Positions 20,766-30,481 are shown, counted from the stretch's first letter. The stretch is 64,000 bases of DNA from Bacillota bacterium (GCA_012521405.1 JAAYMK010000032.1:52163-116162); one strand, 5' to 3'. The notes: generated by a model not told the origin, from the letters alone. Made by a program: numbers and translations.

Positions 20766-21236
20766 GTGGAAAATAAACTGGAAGCTTACCGGCGCCAGTT
20801 CAAAGATTATAAAATGACACCACAGCGCCGTCTTATTCTGGAAACATTATTGGAAAATCAAGATCATCATTTGAGCGCCGAAGAACTGTACAAGCTTGTG
20901 CATGAAAAAGATAAAGACGTGGGACTGGCCACTATCTACCGCACTTTGGAATTATTGGATGAATTGCAGATTGTGCAAAAATTAAATTTTGGTGACGGGC
21001 GCAGCCGTTACGAATTAACACAACCGCACAGTGACCAGCATCATCATCACCATTTAGTCTGCCTGCGCTGTCAACAGATTTATGAAGTAAAAGAAGATCT
21101 TTTGCACCAGTTGGAAACATTAATCGAAAGAGAACATGGTTTTCAAATCCAGGATCACCGCGTTTCTTTTTTCGGCTACTGCCGGGATTGTGTACAGGCG
21201 CAGAAAAAGGAAGGAGCAGCAGAAAATGAGCGTTAA
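20766..21236 (+). CDS. Fur family metal-dependent transcriptional repressor
   Basis: A 156-residue regulator. The winged-helix domain (about 15-85) has the recognition helix DVGLATIYRTLELLDEL; the dimer domain has the His run with CLRCQQIYEV and a C-terminal CRDC, so both Cys pairs of the structural zinc are present. It starts with GTG after GGGGAGAACG. Fur, Zur, PerR and Mur cannot be separated reliably; PerR's extra Asp is not obvious. It overlaps the next gene by 11 nt, which suggests linked regulation. Confidence 0.92.
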   Translation: MENKLEAYRRQFKDYKMTPQRRLILETLLENQDHHLSAEELYKLVHEKDKDVGLATIYRTLELLDELQIVQKLNFGDGRSRYELTQPHSDQHHHHHLVCLRCQQIYEVKEDLLHQLETLIEREHGFQIQDHRVSFFGYCRDCVQAQKKEGAAENER

Positions 21237-22386
21237 ATTTACAAAAATAATCCTTCCCCTCTTGGCCTTAAGCTTTATCTTGGCGGCCGTCCCTGTCTAC
21301 TCCGCCGGGGAACCCTCCTTCAGTGATGACACTGAAGCCATTATTTTGCGCGGCCGTGTCTTGACGGTGGAAAATTTAGAACCGGAAGATGAGGCCGGTT
21401 TTTTTATCCTGGAACAACTGGCGGAAGTGGAGATTACTTCCGGAGCTTATAGAGGCCAGCGCCATAAATTATTAAACCAGCTGACAGGGCACCCTTATTT
21501 TGATCTTAAGCTGGCCCCGGGAATGAAACTGCTTCTTTGGGGTGAAGTGGATCAAGACGGTAATTTGCGCAATATTTACGTGCAGGATTATATACGGGAC
21601 CAATATTTATATCTTTTAGCCGCTTTATTTGTCCTGCTTATTATTGCCATTGGCCGCAAAAAAGGCGTCATCACCGTAGTTACTCTGGCTGTGACAGTGG
21701 TCATTGTGTTTTTCGTCCTGCTGCCCCTTTTATTAAAAGGCTATGCGCCTATTCCCACCACCGTGGTGGCGGCAGCCCTCATTACCGTTATTGCCTTAGT
21801 TGCCCTTAATGGCTGGCACAGTAAAACCCTTTCCGCCGCCGCCGGTACCGTGGGGGGCGTATTGGTGGCCGGCCTTTTAGCCTATTTTGCTGGCAATGCC
21901 GCCAATTTAACCGGCTTTTCCAGTGAAGAGGCGCAGATGTTAAGTTTTATTGAAGGCAGCCCCATTGATGTACGCGGCCTTTTATTTGCCGGCATCATCA
22001 TCGGTGCATTGGGAGCAGTGATGGATGTGGCCATGTCCATTGCCGCCGCGTCCCATGAAATCTACCAGGTCAATCCGGCCATCAGCATTCGCCACCAGAT
22101 TAAGTCTGCCATGAATGTGGGTCGTGATGTCATGGGAACCATGGCCAATACCTTGATTTTGGCCTACGTGGGGCCTACGTTGCCGCTTTTGCTTTTATTT
22201 CTGGCCTATGAAATGCCTTTTGTGCAAATCATTAACCGCGACCTGGTGGCCACAGAAGCAGTGCGCGCCTTTGCCGGCAGTATTGGTTTAATTGCAGCGG
22301 TACCGCTGACAGCAGTTCTCTCCGGCTTTTTACGCGACTTTGGGCAAAAAAAAAGTGATGCCCAGAAGCTGGAAAACCAGTCATAA
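21226..22386 (+). CDS. YibE/F family membrane protein
   Basis: A 386-residue predicted multi-pass protein of unknown function. A signal-like helix (about 6-26) precedes an extracytoplasmic domain to about 125, then seven or eight membrane helices with the conserved GAVMDVAMSIAAASHEI and GRDVMGTMANTLILAYVG blocks of YibE/F. ATG 21226 follows GGAAGGAGCAG and overlaps the Fur-family stop. The family has been linked to transport without a firm substrate; the Fur neighbour hints at metal but does not prove it. Confidence 0.9.
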   Translation: MSVKFTKIILPLLALSFILAAVPVYSAGEPSFSDDTEAIILRGRVLTVENLEPEDEAGFFILEQLAEVEITSGAYRGQRHKLLNQLTGHPYFDLKLAPGMKLLLWGEVDQDGNLRNIYVQDYIRDQYLYLLAALFVLLIIAIGRKKGVITVVTLAVTVVIVFFVLLPLLLKGYAPIPTTVVAAALITVIALVALNGWHSKTLSAAAGTVGGVLVAGLLAYFAGNAANLTGFSSEEAQMLSFIEGSPIDVRGLLFAGIIIGALGAVMDVAMSIAAASHEIYQVNPAISIRHQIKSAMNVGRDVMGTMANTLILAYVGPTLPLLLLFLAYEMPFVQIINRDLVATEAVRAFAGSIGLIAAVPLTAVLSGFLRDFGQKKSDAQKLENQS

Positions 22387-22430
22387 AAAATTGTGATAGT
22401 TTACAAATCCTAACTTTTTTCTGTAGAGAA

Positions 22431-22466
22431 AAACGGTAAGCAGCTCCCTGATGCTTACCGTTTCTT
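22431..22466 (+). terminator. Terminator between convergent yibE/F and larC
   Basis: AAACGGTAAGCA (22431-22442) pairs perfectly with TGCTTACCGTTT (22452-22463). The AAA/TTT ends give a short U-tract on either strand. Confidence 0.72.
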
Positions 22467-22509
22467 GCATTTTCGACAGTTTTCACCGTTTGCAATAGGC
22501 AGGAAAATT

Positions 22510-23682
22510 TTATACTGTATTAAGTGAAGCAGCCACCGCGGCGGCATAAACGGTTTTTATGGGGACGTTATGAGCCTGTGCCAGCGCTTTGCAATCCTCA
22601 TATTCAGGAGCAAAATTAACGGCTTTGCCGTCTTTCTCCGCCACCTTTACCCTTACCGGCCCGTACGGTGTATGCACCGTCACAAGTCGCCGCGCCAGCA
22701 TGATTTTTTCCGCCGTGCTTTTGCGCACCCCTAAAGTGGTAGTTTCCGCAAATAATGTTTCTAAAACCGCCGCTTCAAATTCCGCATTGACTAATACCGT
22801 AATGTGTGTGCCGGGACGGTTTTTCTTCATATACACAGGCGTCAGGATCACATCAACGGCGCCCTTTGCGCGCAAACGGGCGGCGATATAAGCATAAAAT
22901 TCCGGATTCATATCATCAATGGTAGTTTCTAAAACGGTTACCAGCCCGTGCTGCTGTTTTTGCTCCCCTTGCGTTTCTCCCACTAAAACCCGCAGCACAT
23001 TGGCAAAGGGCAAATCCCTTTGGCCGGCGCCGTAGCCGCTGCCGGTAATGGTCATGGGCGGGTAGGGGCGAAATTGGGCTACAGTGGAGAGGATGGCCGC
23101 TCCGGTAGGCGTTACCAGTTCTTTTTTAATCTCACGTGTATATACCGGTATATCTTTCAGTAGTTCCACCGTGGCCGGTGCCGGCAGAGGAAGTTCGCCG
23201 TGGGCGGTTTGCACTGAGCCGCTGCCTAAGGGTAAAGGAGAGGCAAAAATTTTTTCCGCCTTTAAGTTATAAATTGCGGCGGCAGCGCCGACAATATCCA
23301 CAATGGAATCTACCGCGCCCACTTCATGAAAATGGACTTCCTCCAGTGGGCAGCCGTGGACTTTCCCCTCCGCGGCAGCTAAACGGGCGAAAATTTCTAG
23401 ACTTAAATTTTTTACCTCCGGCACCAAATCACTTGCCAAAAGCATCTCCTTTATTTCACGATAATGGCGGTGCGGCTGCTCCTTTGTTGCCGAAACCACC
23501 GTAAATTGCAAGGCGCCGAGACCTTGCTTTTGCACGCGTTTTGTCTGCAAACTGTAGCCCTTTAAAGGCAGTTTTTGCAGTTGGCTTTGTATAAACGCAA
23601 AATCAGCGCCGGCATCCAAGAGTGCCGCCACAATCATATCGCCGGCGGCACCGGCAAAACAGTCAAAATAAAGTATCCTCAC
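22510..23682 (-). CDS. larC: Nickel pincer cofactor biosynthesis protein LarC
   Basis: A 390-residue member of the DUF111/LarC family that inserts nickel into the pincer cofactor of lactate racemase and its relatives. It begins RILYFDCFAGAAGDMIVAALLDAG and has VHFHEVGAVDSIVDIVGAA and TTIDDMNPEFY blocks. It is one intact frame, whereas the Lactobacillus gene needs a frameshift to join its two halves. It overlaps larB by 4 nt. Neither larE nor larA is in the window. Confidence 0.92.
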   Translation of the reverse strand: MRILYFDCFAGAAGDMIVAALLDAGADFAFIQSQLQKLPLKGYSLQTKRVQKQGLGALQFTVVSATKEQPHRHYREIKEMLLASDLVPEVKNLSLEIFARLAAAEGKVHGCPLEEVHFHEVGAVDSIVDIVGAAAAIYNLKAEKIFASPLPLGSGSVQTAHGELPLPAPATVELLKDIPVYTREIKKELVTPTGAAILSTVAQFRPYPPMTITGSGYGAGQRDLPFANVLRVLVGETQGEQKQQHGLVTVLETTIDDMNPEFYAYIAARLRAKGAVDVILTPVYMKKNRPGTHITVLVNAEFEAAVLETLFAETTTLGVRKSTAEKIMLARRLVTVHTPYGPVRVKVAEKDGKAVNFAPEYEDCKALAQAHNVPIKTVYAAAVAASLNTV

Positions 23683-24452
23683 GAGTGTATCTTCCCTTCC
23701 CCGGTTTGGACGCGGTTAATGAGGGCTGCCGTATAACCGCCGCCAAAACCGTTATCAATATTAACCACCGCCACGCCGGAGGCGCAGCTGTTAAGCATGG
23801 TCAGTAAAGCGGAAAGGCCGCCGAAATTGGCACCGTAACCGACAGAGGTGGGTACGGCAATGACAGGCTTGTCCACAAGGCCCCCTACCACACTGGCCAA
23901 AGCTCCTTCCATGCCGGCCACCACCACCAAAACATTGGCAGACAAAAGTTTTTCCTGATTTTCCAAGAGGCGGTGAATACCGGCCACGCCCACATCATAA
24001 AGGCGCTCCACCTTACTGCCCATAAGTTCCGCCGTCAGTGCCGCTTCTTCCGCCACCGGCAAATCGGCGGTACCGGCCGCCACCACTAACACAAGGCCTG
24101 TTTTTACGGCGTCCGGGTCACGGTTGACCACCACCGCCTTTGCCAAAGCGTGATACTGGGCATCAGGTAAAACAGATTTTATGGCTTCGTAAACATGGGG
24201 TTCGGCCCTGGTGGCCAAAATATTATTGGCCGTCTGGGCCAGGCGGCGGGCAATGGTGACAATCTGTTCCGTGGTTTTCCCCGGACAGTAAATTACTTCC
24301 GGGAAGCCTTGCCGCAAAGCCCGGTGATGATCGATCTTGGCAAACCCTATATCTTCATAATTAAGGCGGCGCAGTTTTTCCATGGCTTCTTCCACGGTGA
24401 TACTGCCTGTCTGTACCTTGGTTAGCAGCGTATGTAAATATTTCTTGTCCAT
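23679..24452 (-). CDS. larB: Nickel pincer cofactor biosynthesis protein LarB
   Basis: A 257-residue carboxylase/hydrolase of the NCAIR-mutase-like (PurE-related) fold that acts on nicotinic acid adenine dinucleotide at the first step of pincer-cofactor synthesis. Blocks: FPEVIYCPGKT, VVAAGTADLPVAEEA, VAGMEGALASVVGGL and GYGANFGGLSALLTML. The ATG at 24452 is preferred because GGAGGGAG lies just upstream of it, inside the reading of the longer in-frame start. It is the first gene of larB-larC. Confidence 0.92.
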   Translation of the reverse strand: MDKKYLHTLLTKVQTGSITVEEAMEKLRRLNYEDIGFAKIDHHRALRQGFPEVIYCPGKTTEQIVTIARRLAQTANNILATRAEPHVYEAIKSVLPDAQYHALAKAVVVNRDPDAVKTGLVLVVAAGTADLPVAEEAALTAELMGSKVERLYDVGVAGIHRLLENQEKLLSANVLVVVAGMEGALASVVGGLVDKPVIAVPTSVGYGANFGGLSALLTMLNSCASGVAVVNIDNGFGGGYTAALINRVQTGEGKIHS

Positions 24453-24622
24453 GTGCTCCCTCCTCATTTAGTGCTTGTATTTCACTTCAATTATACGCAA
24501 AATAATAACAAACACCTGCAAGAATGTGAAGTTTGGGTAAACTAATCTTGCAGGAATTGCCTAGGAAGGTGTCGAATCATAGGTTTTTAAGGTTTCATGC
24601 CGCAGGGAAAGCAGGGATTGGC

Positions 24623-25690
24623 TTGGCAGAAAGAAAAGTAGCAGGTACGTATGTGTTCGAGGCAAAAAATCCGGTGGAAAGAACACAAGCGGCAAAGGCG
24701 GCGGCAAAGCTTTTGCGGCAGGGAAAACTGGTGGCTTTCCCCACGGAAACAGTGTACGGTTTAGGTGCCAATGCCTGGGATAAGGCGGCCGTGGAAAAAA
24801 TTTTTTTTGCCAAAGGCCGACCGGCGGACAACCCGCTTATTGTCCACATCAGCCAGCCGGAACAGCTGGAGGCTTTAGCTTCTCCCATCCCTGATGCCGC
24901 TTGGCTTTTGGCAGAGCATTTTTGGCCGGGGCCGTTGACGCTGGTGTTGCCAAAAAAACCGCAAGTTCCTGATGTGGTTACAGGGGGCCTGGCCACTGTA
25001 GCCGTGCGCCTGCCCAAGCATCCTGTAGCCTTGGCCCTGCTGGAAGCGGCCGACCTGCCGGTAGCTGCCCCCAGTGCCAATCTTTCCGGACGGCCCAGTC
25101 CCACCACGGCAGAACATGTTTTAACCGATTTGGCCGGGCGCATTGATGCCGTAGTGGACGGCGGTCCCTGTGAAGTAGGACTGGAATCAACAGTTTTAAA
25201 TCTTTCCGGTGAGACACTGCAAATTTTGCGCCCCGGCGCCGTTACAGCCGAAGAAATCAGTGAGGTTTTGGGAGAAAAATGTGCCGTGGCCCACTGGCAG
25301 GAAGAAAGCGGTGCCAAACCGCCTTCACCGGGCTTGAAGTACCTGCATTATGCCCCCCAAGCCCCTTTATACTTGCTGCGCGGCGATCCCAAAAGTATAG
25401 TTAAAGCCCTGCAAGAACGGCAGCAAAAATGGGAAGCAGCCGGCAAAAAAACAGGCCTGCTTGTTTCTGCGGAAACTGCCCCCTTTTTCGCTTCTGAGTA
25501 CTTGCTTGTGCTCGGTTCCCGCACTGATCCGGCCGGTATGGCTGCCCGCTTGTATGATGCTTTACGCCGTTTTGATCACATGGGGGTGGATGTGATTCTG
25601 GCCGAAGGATACCCGGCCACGGGTGTAGGGTTGGCCTTAATGAATCGCTTGCAAAAAGCAGCCGGAGGGCGCGTCATTGATCTGGAGTGA
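24623..25690 (+). CDS. Threonylcarbamoyl-AMP synthase (Sua5/YwlC type)
   Basis: A 355-residue enzyme making threonylcarbamoyl-AMP from threonine, bicarbonate and ATP for the t6A modification of tRNA. The YrdC domain carries LVAFPTETVYGLGANA, FFAKGRPADNPLIVH and AAPSANLSGRPSPT; the C-terminal Sua5 domain starts after SPGLKYLHYAP. The start is uncertain: TTG 24623 follows AGGGA and gives the usual N-terminal length, while the frame is open back to a TTG at 24533. It occupies the ywlC position of the Bacillus order. ywlE follows 6 nt downstream. Confidence 0.92.
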   Translation: MAERKVAGTYVFEAKNPVERTQAAKAAAKLLRQGKLVAFPTETVYGLGANAWDKAAVEKIFFAKGRPADNPLIVHISQPEQLEALASPIPDAAWLLAEHFWPGPLTLVLPKKPQVPDVVTGGLATVAVRLPKHPVALALLEAADLPVAAPSANLSGRPSPTTAEHVLTDLAGRIDAVVDGGPCEVGLESTVLNLSGETLQILRPGAVTAEEISEVLGEKCAVAHWQEESGAKPPSPGLKYLHYAPQAPLYLLRGDPKSIVKALQERQQKWEAAGKKTGLLVSAETAPFFASEYLLVLGSRTDPAGMAARLYDALRRFDHMGVDVILAEGYPATGVGLALMNRLQKAAGGRVIDLE

Positions 25691-25696
25691 GGTTAC

Positions 25697-26191
25697 ATGG
25701 AAAAGAAAAAAAAGCTGATCTTTGTCTGTAGCGGCAATACCTGCCGCAGTCCCCTGGCCAAAGTTTTGGCCCGTGACATTTTTGCCAAGGCCGGTCTTGA
25801 TGATTGGGCCGTCGATTCGGCCGGGACGGCTGCGCTGCACGGGATGTCGGCCAGCGGTCATGCGCTGACGGCTGCCCATACATTAGGTTTGGACTTATCT
25901 TTGCATCAAGCAAAACCCATAACGGAAATGTTGGCGCAGGAAGCCGATTTGATTTTAGTTATGACCCGTGCCCATAAAGACTTCTTGCTTCATACCTGGC
26001 CCGCTTTGGCAGGGAAAATTTATACCATCAAGGAGTTTGTGGGTGAAGCGGGTGATGTGGCAGATCCTTTCGGCAAAACTGCCGCCCACTACTTGGAAAC
26101 GGCGCAAGAATTGCAAGCATTACTGCAGCAAGTGGCCAAAAAACTGGCCGCCGGAGCAGATGAAACCACGGAAGCGGAGGGTGAAGCATGA
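25697..26191 (+). CDS. Low-molecular-weight phosphatase, YwlE-like (probable protein-arginine phosphatase)
   Basis: A 164-residue LMW phosphatase. The loop VCSGNTCRSP has Cys11 and Arg17, with the general acid Asp123 in DVADPFG. Thr15 stands where tyrosine phosphatases usually have Ile; in Bacillus YwlE that Thr gives preference for phospho-arginine. The position between sua5 and rpiB is also that of ywlE. The role as arginine phosphatase is inferred from this residue and the synteny; no McsB kinase gene lies in the window. It overlaps rpiB by 4 nt. Confidence 0.88.
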   Translation: MEKKKKLIFVCSGNTCRSPLAKVLARDIFAKAGLDDWAVDSAGTAALHGMSASGHALTAAHTLGLDLSLHQAKPITEMLAQEADLILVMTRAHKDFLLHTWPALAGKIYTIKEFVGEAGDVADPFGKTAAHYLETAQELQALLQQVAKKLAAGADETTEAEGEA

Positions 26192-26643
26192 AAATAGCCG
26201 TTGCCAGCGACCACGGAGGATTTCGCCTGAAACAACATATTTTAGATTATCTGGCCGCGCAAAAAATTGCTTATAAAGATTTCGGTACATACTCGCAAGA
26301 TTCTGTGGATTACCCGGATTTTGCTTTGGCGGCGGCGGAAGCTGTGGCCGCCGGCAAGTGTGATCTGGGCATTATCTGCTGTGGCACAGGCATCGGCGTC
26401 AGTATTGTGGCCAATAAAGTACCCGGCATCCGGGCGGCCCTTTGTCATGATACTTTTTCCGCCCGTATGAGCCGTGAGCATAATGATGCCAACATTTTAA
26501 CCTTAGGGGAACGAGTTATCGGCCCCGGACTGGCGCTGGAAATTGTGCAAGCTTTCTTAACGGGAAAATATGCCGGTGGGCGCCATGCCTGCCGGGTAGC
26601 AAAAATTACAGAGATTGAAAATAAGTATTGCGGCCCCAAGTAA
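26188..26643 (+). CDS. rpiB: Ribose-5-phosphate isomerase B
   Basis: A 151-residue sugar isomerase interconverting ribose 5-phosphate and ribulose 5-phosphate. It begins [15 protein letters not shown] and carries [17 protein letters not shown], with the catalytic Cys in the ICCGTG loop, and [18 protein letters not shown]. Allose 6-phosphate isomerase relatives cannot be excluded. It is placed before glyA and upp as in Bacillus (ywlF). Confidence 0.94.
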   Translation: MKIAVASDHGGFRLKQHILDYLAAQKIAYKDFGTYSQDSVDYPDFALAAAEAVAAGKCDLGIICCGTGIGVSIVANKVPGIRAALCHDTFSARMSREHNDANILTLGERVIGPGLALEIVQAFLTGKYAGGRHACRVAKITEIENKYCGPK

Positions 26644-26668
26644 AGCGGTCGGTAAGGAGGAGCAGCCC

Positions 26669-27904
26669 TTGGCAAGTTTACAATCCTATGACCCGGAAGT
26701 GGCCCGGGCCATTGCAGAAGAGGAACAACGGCAAAAAAACCATTTGGAACTGATTGCGTCTGAGAATTATGTCAGCCAGGCTGTGCTGGAGGCACAAGGG
26801 TCGGTACTGACCAACAAATATGCGGAAGGCTACCCGCAAAAACGTTATTACGGCGGCTGTGAATATGTTGATATCGTGGAGGAATTGGCCTGTGAACGTG
26901 CCAAGAAACTTTTTGGCGCCGATCATGCCAATGTACAGCCGCACTCAGGAGCCAGTGCCAACTTGGCCGTCTACCTGGCTGCTCTGAAAACTCAAGAGAC
27001 AATTTTAGGAATGAATTTAGCCCACGGCGGTCATTTAACCCACGGGGCGCCGGTAAGCATTTCCGGCAAGTATTTTCATGCCGTCTCTTACGGGGTTAAC
27101 CGTGATACAGGCTATTTAGATTACGATCAAGTGGAAACACTGGCCAAAAAATATAAACCGCGCATGATTGTGGCCGGTGCCAGTGCTTACCCGCGGATTA
27201 TCGATTTTGCCGCTTTTCGGCAGATTGCCGATCAGGTGGGCGCTTATTTAATGGTGGATATTGCCCATATTGCCGGGCTTGTTGCCGCCGGCATCCATCC
27301 CTCGCCCATTCCTTATGCAGAATTTGTCACCACCACCACCCATAAAACCTTGCGTGGGCCCCGCGGTGGCATGATTCTGTGTAAACAAGAATATGCGGCG
27401 GCCGTGGATAAAGCAGTTTTCCCCGGCCTGCAGGGCGGCCCCTTAATGCATGTTATTGCCGCCAAAGCCGTCAGCCTCAAAGAAGCTTTAGAGCCTGAAT
27501 TTACCGCGTACGCCAAACAAGTGGTGAAAAACGCCAAAAAATTTGCTGATGTCCTTTTAGAGGAAGGTTTTAATTTAGTTTCCGGCGGTACGGACAATCA
27601 TTTATTACTGGTGGATTTACGCAACATGGGTGTTACCGGCAAATTGGCGGAAGAACTTCTGGGTGAAGCCGGTATTACCGTCAACAAAAACTCTGTTCCC
27701 TTCGATACGGAAAGTCCCTTTGTCACCAGCGGTATCCGCATCGGTACGCCGGCGGTCACTTCCAGAGGGATGAAGGAAGAACAAATGGAGCAAATTGCCC
27801 GCATGATTGCCAGGGTTCTAAAAAATACAAAAAACGAGGAAGTAAGGCGGCAGGTGCGCCTGGAAGTGAGCGAACTTTGCGCAGCCTTTCCCATAAGGAA
27901 ATAG
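26669..27904 (+). CDS. glyA: Serine hydroxymethyltransferase
   Basis: A 411-residue PLP enzyme converting serine and tetrahydrofolate to glycine and methylene-tetrahydrofolate. The N-terminal [10 protein letters not shown] and the Schiff-base Lys226 in [14 protein letters not shown] are intact. TTG 26669 is chosen because AAGGAGGAG lies 8 nt before it and the protein then has the usual length. The ORF extends upstream into rpiB without a ribosome site. Confidence 0.97.
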   Translation: MASLQSYDPEVARAIAEEEQRQKNHLELIASENYVSQAVLEAQGSVLTNKYAEGYPQKRYYGGCEYVDIVEELACERAKKLFGADHANVQPHSGASANLAVYLAALKTQETILGMNLAHGGHLTHGAPVSISGKYFHAVSYGVNRDTGYLDYDQVETLAKKYKPRMIVAGASAYPRIIDFAAFRQIADQVGAYLMVDIAHIAGLVAAGIHPSPIPYAEFVTTTTHKTLRGPRGGMILCKQEYAAAVDKAVFPGLQGGPLMHVIAAKAVSLKEALEPEFTAYAKQVVKNAKKFADVLLEEGFNLVSGGTDNHLLLVDLRNMGVTGKLAEELLGEAGITVNKNSVPFDTESPFVTSGIRIGTPAVTSRGMKEEQMEQIARMIARVLKNTKNEEVRRQVRLEVSELCAAFPIRK

Positions 27905-27908
27905 AACA

Positions 27909-28532
27909 ATGGAAACATATGTTTATAATCATCCGTTAGTCAATGACAAAATAGCGCGTTTGCGAGATAAAAACACAGATGTGGCCACTTTCCGGCAGCT
28001 GGTGGAAGAAGTGACGGTGTTAATGCTGTATGAAGTGGCAAAAACTTTGCCCACAAAAAAAGTAACTGTAGAAACACCCCTGACCACCACGGAATGTGAG
28101 GTCTTAGCCGGCCCGCCGCCGGTTTTGGTGCCGATTTTGCGCGCCGGGCTGGCCATGGCGGAACCACTTATTAAACTTTTCCCTGATTCGCCGGTGGGTC
28201 ATGTGGGCTTGGCCCGGGACCATGTAACTTTAGAGCCGGTGCGCTACTTGGTAAAACTGCCGCCCATGGCGGACCGCCCCGTATGGGTGCTGGATCCCAT
28301 GCTGGCTACCGGTGGTTCCATCTGTGAAGCCCTGGGTATTTTAAAAGAACATGGTGCCGCCAATATTTCCCTCTTTTCCATTATTGCCGCTCCGGAAGGA
28401 GTAAAGCGGCTGGAAGGAGAACATCCTGATGTGCGCTTATTTGTGGCGGCCCTGGATGAGCGCCTCAATGATAAAGGTTATATTTTACCGGGATTAGGTG
28501 ATGCCGGTGACCGGCTTTACGGCACGGAATAA
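27909..28532 (+). CDS. upp: Uracil phosphoribosyltransferase
   Basis: A 207-residue salvage enzyme forming UMP from uracil and PRPP. The PRPP loop is [29 protein letters not shown] and the C-terminal [17 protein letters not shown] are diagnostic. In Bacillus upp directly precedes the atp operon; here comEB, wecB and atpZ come between it and a V/A-type ATPase. Its 3' end overlaps the start of comEB. Confidence 0.97.
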   Translation: METYVYNHPLVNDKIARLRDKNTDVATFRQLVEEVTVLMLYEVAKTLPTKKVTVETPLTTTECEVLAGPPPVLVPILRAGLAMAEPLIKLFPDSPVGHVGLARDHVTLEPVRYLVKLPPMADRPVWVLDPMLATGGSICEALGILKEHGAANISLFSIIAAPEGVKRLEGEHPDVRLFVAALDERLNDKGYILPGLGDAGDRLYGTE

Positions 28533-29004
28533 GCAAAAAACAAGCTCGCGTCCGCCTTGGGACACGTATTTTATGCAGATTGCCCACCTGGTGGCTACCC
28601 GCTCTACTTGCCTGCGCCGCTCTGTAGGAGCTGTCATTATTAAAGATAAAAGAATCCTTGCCACCGGCTACAACGGAGCTCCCAGCGGTTTGGCCCACTG
28701 TGACGAGGTAGGATGTGCCCGCGCACATGTCCCCTCCGGAGAGCGCCACGAGCTTTGCCGGGCGCTGCATGCGGAACAAAACGCCATTTTACAGGCGGCG
28801 CTGTACGGAGTTCCAATTGGCGGTGCCACGCTGTACTGTACCAACCATCCTTGTGTCATGTGCGCCAAAATGATTGTCAACGCAGGCATGAAGGAAGTTG
28901 TCATCGACCAAGACTATCCGGACGAAATGGCGGCAAAAATTTTTGCCGAGGCAGGTGTCACTGTACGTTTTGTCCATGTAGAAAAGGATGTGGCTCATGG
29001 GTAA
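28501..29004 (+). CDS. Cytidine/deoxycytidylate deaminase family protein (ComEB-like)
   Basis: A roughly 167-residue zinc deaminase converting dCMP to dUMP. The zinc motifs are HAEQNAIL and [34 protein letters not shown] and [10 protein letters not shown] are dCMP-deaminase-like. The start is not certain: GTG 28498, ATG 28501 and GTG 28507 are all possible and lie inside the end of upp. This gene stands between upp and wecB in many clostridia. Confidence 0.9.
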   Translation: MPVTGFTARNKQKTSSRPPWDTYFMQIAHLVATRSTCLRRSVGAVIIKDKRILATGYNGAPSGLAHCDEVGCARAHVPSGERHELCRALHAEQNAILQAALYGVPIGGATLYCTNHPCVMCAKMIVNAGMKEVVIDQDYPDEMAAKIFAEAGVTVRFVHVEKDVAHG

Positions 29005-30160
29005 CGCCAAGAAAAAAGCATTGATTGTTTTTGGTACCAGGCCGGAAGCCATTAAAATGGCACCGCTGGTGCTGGAATTGGAAAAGGATCACAACCTGGA
29101 AACGGCCGTCTGTGTTACGGCCCAGCACCGGGAAATGCTGGACCAGGTGCTGGAAATCTTCGATATTATCCCTGAATTTGATCTCAATATCATGCAAGCC
29201 GGCCAAACCCTGACGGATATTACCGTCCGGGCGCTGACCGGTCTCAAGGAAGTATATACGCAGTTTAAACCGGATATTGTTTTTGTGCACGGCGATACCA
29301 CCACCACCTTTGCCGCAGCCCTGGCGGCCTTTTACGAAAAAATACCTGTAGGTCATGTGGAAGCGGGACTGCGGACAGGACAAAAATATGCACCGTATCC
29401 GGAGGAACTTAACCGTAAATTAACCGGCAGTTTAGCCGACTTACATTTTGCCCCTACCGCCGGTGCCAAGAAGAATCTCTTGCGCGAAAATGTGGCGCCG
29501 GAAAACATTTTTGTTACCGGCAACACCGTTATTGATGCTTTAAGTTATACCGTCAGGGACGATTGGTTTTTTGAAGCCTACGAATTGCAGGATTTGCCCT
29601 TTGATAAAAAACTTGTCCTGGTGGAAGTACACCGCCGGGAGAATTTGGGAGCTCCCATGGAAGCCATCTGTCGGGCCTTACGGCGGCTGGCGGAAAAACA
29701 TCCGGAAATTTTCATTGTTTTTCCGGTGCATAAAAACCCGGCTGTCCGGGAGCCTGTGTACCGGCATTTAAAGGATGTACCGACGGTGCGTTTAATTGAG
29801 CCTTTAACCGTAGCCGATTTCCATAATTTAATGCGGCGCAGTACTTTAATTTTGACTGATTCCGGCGGTATCCAGGAAGAAGCACCGTCTTTAGGCTGTC
29901 CCGTTTTAGTTTTGCGTGAGGTCACGGAACGGCCGGAAGCGGTGGAAGCAGGCACCGTGGCGCTGTTGGGTACTGATGAAGAAACCATTGTCAGGGAAAC
30001 TTCCCGCCTGCTCACCGACCGGAACGCTTATACTAAAATGGCCACCGCCGTTAATCCCTACGGCGACGGTAAAGCGTCGCAAAGAATTGTGGAAGCTGTG
30101 CGCTGGTATTTTGGCCTGCAGGCGGAACGTCCCCAGGAATTTGCCCCCCTTTTGCATTAA
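28997..30160 (+). CDS. wecB: UDP-N-acetylglucosamine 2-epimerase (non-hydrolysing)
   Basis: A 387-residue enzyme interconverting UDP-GlcNAc and UDP-ManNAc. Key blocks: [52 protein letters not shown] and [18 protein letters not shown] lies about 8 nt before ATG 28997; an ATG at 28988 is also in frame. UDP-ManNAc feeds the TagA-like glycosyltransferases and the WecC dehydrogenase at the right end of the window. It overlaps comEB by 8 nt. Confidence 0.95.
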   Translation: MGNAKKKALIVFGTRPEAIKMAPLVLELEKDHNLETAVCVTAQHREMLDQVLEIFDIIPEFDLNIMQAGQTLTDITVRALTGLKEVYTQFKPDIVFVHGDTTTTFAAALAAFYEKIPVGHVEAGLRTGQKYAPYPEELNRKLTGSLADLHFAPTAGAKKNLLRENVAPENIFVTGNTVIDALSYTVRDDWFFEAYELQDLPFDKKLVLVEVHRRENLGAPMEAICRALRRLAEKHPEIFIVFPVHKNPAVREPVYRHLKDVPTVRLIEPLTVADFHNLMRRSTLILTDSGGIQEEAPSLGCPVLVLREVTERPEAVEAGTVALLGTDEETIVRETSRLLTDRNAYTKMATAVNPYGDGKASQRIVEAVRWYFGLQAERPQEFAPLLH

Positions 30161-30206
30161 ATGACCGGTGGCGGGCATACTGCCGGCCGCCTGGCAGGTG
30201 AAAAGT

Positions 30207-30401
30207 GTGAAAAATTTTCTTGCCGGTATTTTTACCGCCGTGCAGCTTGGGCTTAATATTGCCTTGCCTTTGGTGGCAGGGATTTTGCTGGGCAGGTACC
30301 TGGACAATTATCTTGGTTACGAACCTCTTTTTCTCATCCTGGGGGTTTTATCCGGCCTTTTTGTTGGTTTTTGTCGAGCTTTCAGGGATTTGGTCAAATA
30401 G
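30207..30401 (+). CDS. atpZ: AtpZ/AtpI-family accessory protein of F-type ATP synthase
   Basis: A 64-residue protein with two membrane helices (about 8-27 and 35-56) and the family pattern GIFTAVQLGLNIALPLVAG, then LGRYLDNYLG and FRDLVK. AtpZ/AtpI proteins normally sit at the head of F-type atp operons, where they help assemble the c-ring or carry magnesium. Here the next genes encode a V/A-type ATPase. GTG 30207 follows AGGTG; a GTG at 30168 is also in frame. It belongs to the wecB transcript, because a new promoter starts just after it. Confidence 0.78.
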   Translation: MKNFLAGIFTAVQLGLNIALPLVAGILLGRYLDNYLGYEPLFLILGVLSGLFVGFCRAFRDLVK

Positions 30402-30406
30402 TTGTA

Positions 30407-30436
30407 TTGGACGGAAGCCCCAGAGATGATTATAAT
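30407..30436 (+). promoter_or_regulatory. Sigma-A type promoter for the V/A-ATPase operon
   Basis: TTGGAC (30407-30412), an 18-nt spacer and TATAAT (30431-30436), 46 nt before the first ATPase gene. It lies directly after the atpZ stop. Confidence 0.66.
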
Positions 30437-30481
30437 AGAATATTGAGAGCCTAAACGGGGCGCAAGGGGAGGTGAAAACGT

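Noticed and set aside
24480..24500. Promoter for larB (TATAAT on the minus strand at 24495-24490)
   Set aside because: The -10 is perfect but no -35 hexamer lies at 16-18 nt; not strong enough to list.
24560..24580. Additional 0A-box cores (TGTCGAA near 24567 and its complement near 22472)
   Set aside because: A 7-base core is expected several times by chance in 64 kb, and the flanking bases do not match.
24595..25317. Open frame of 240 codons on the minus strand opposite sua5
   Set aside because: Shadow of the Sua5 domain; no recognisable motif, no ribosome site.
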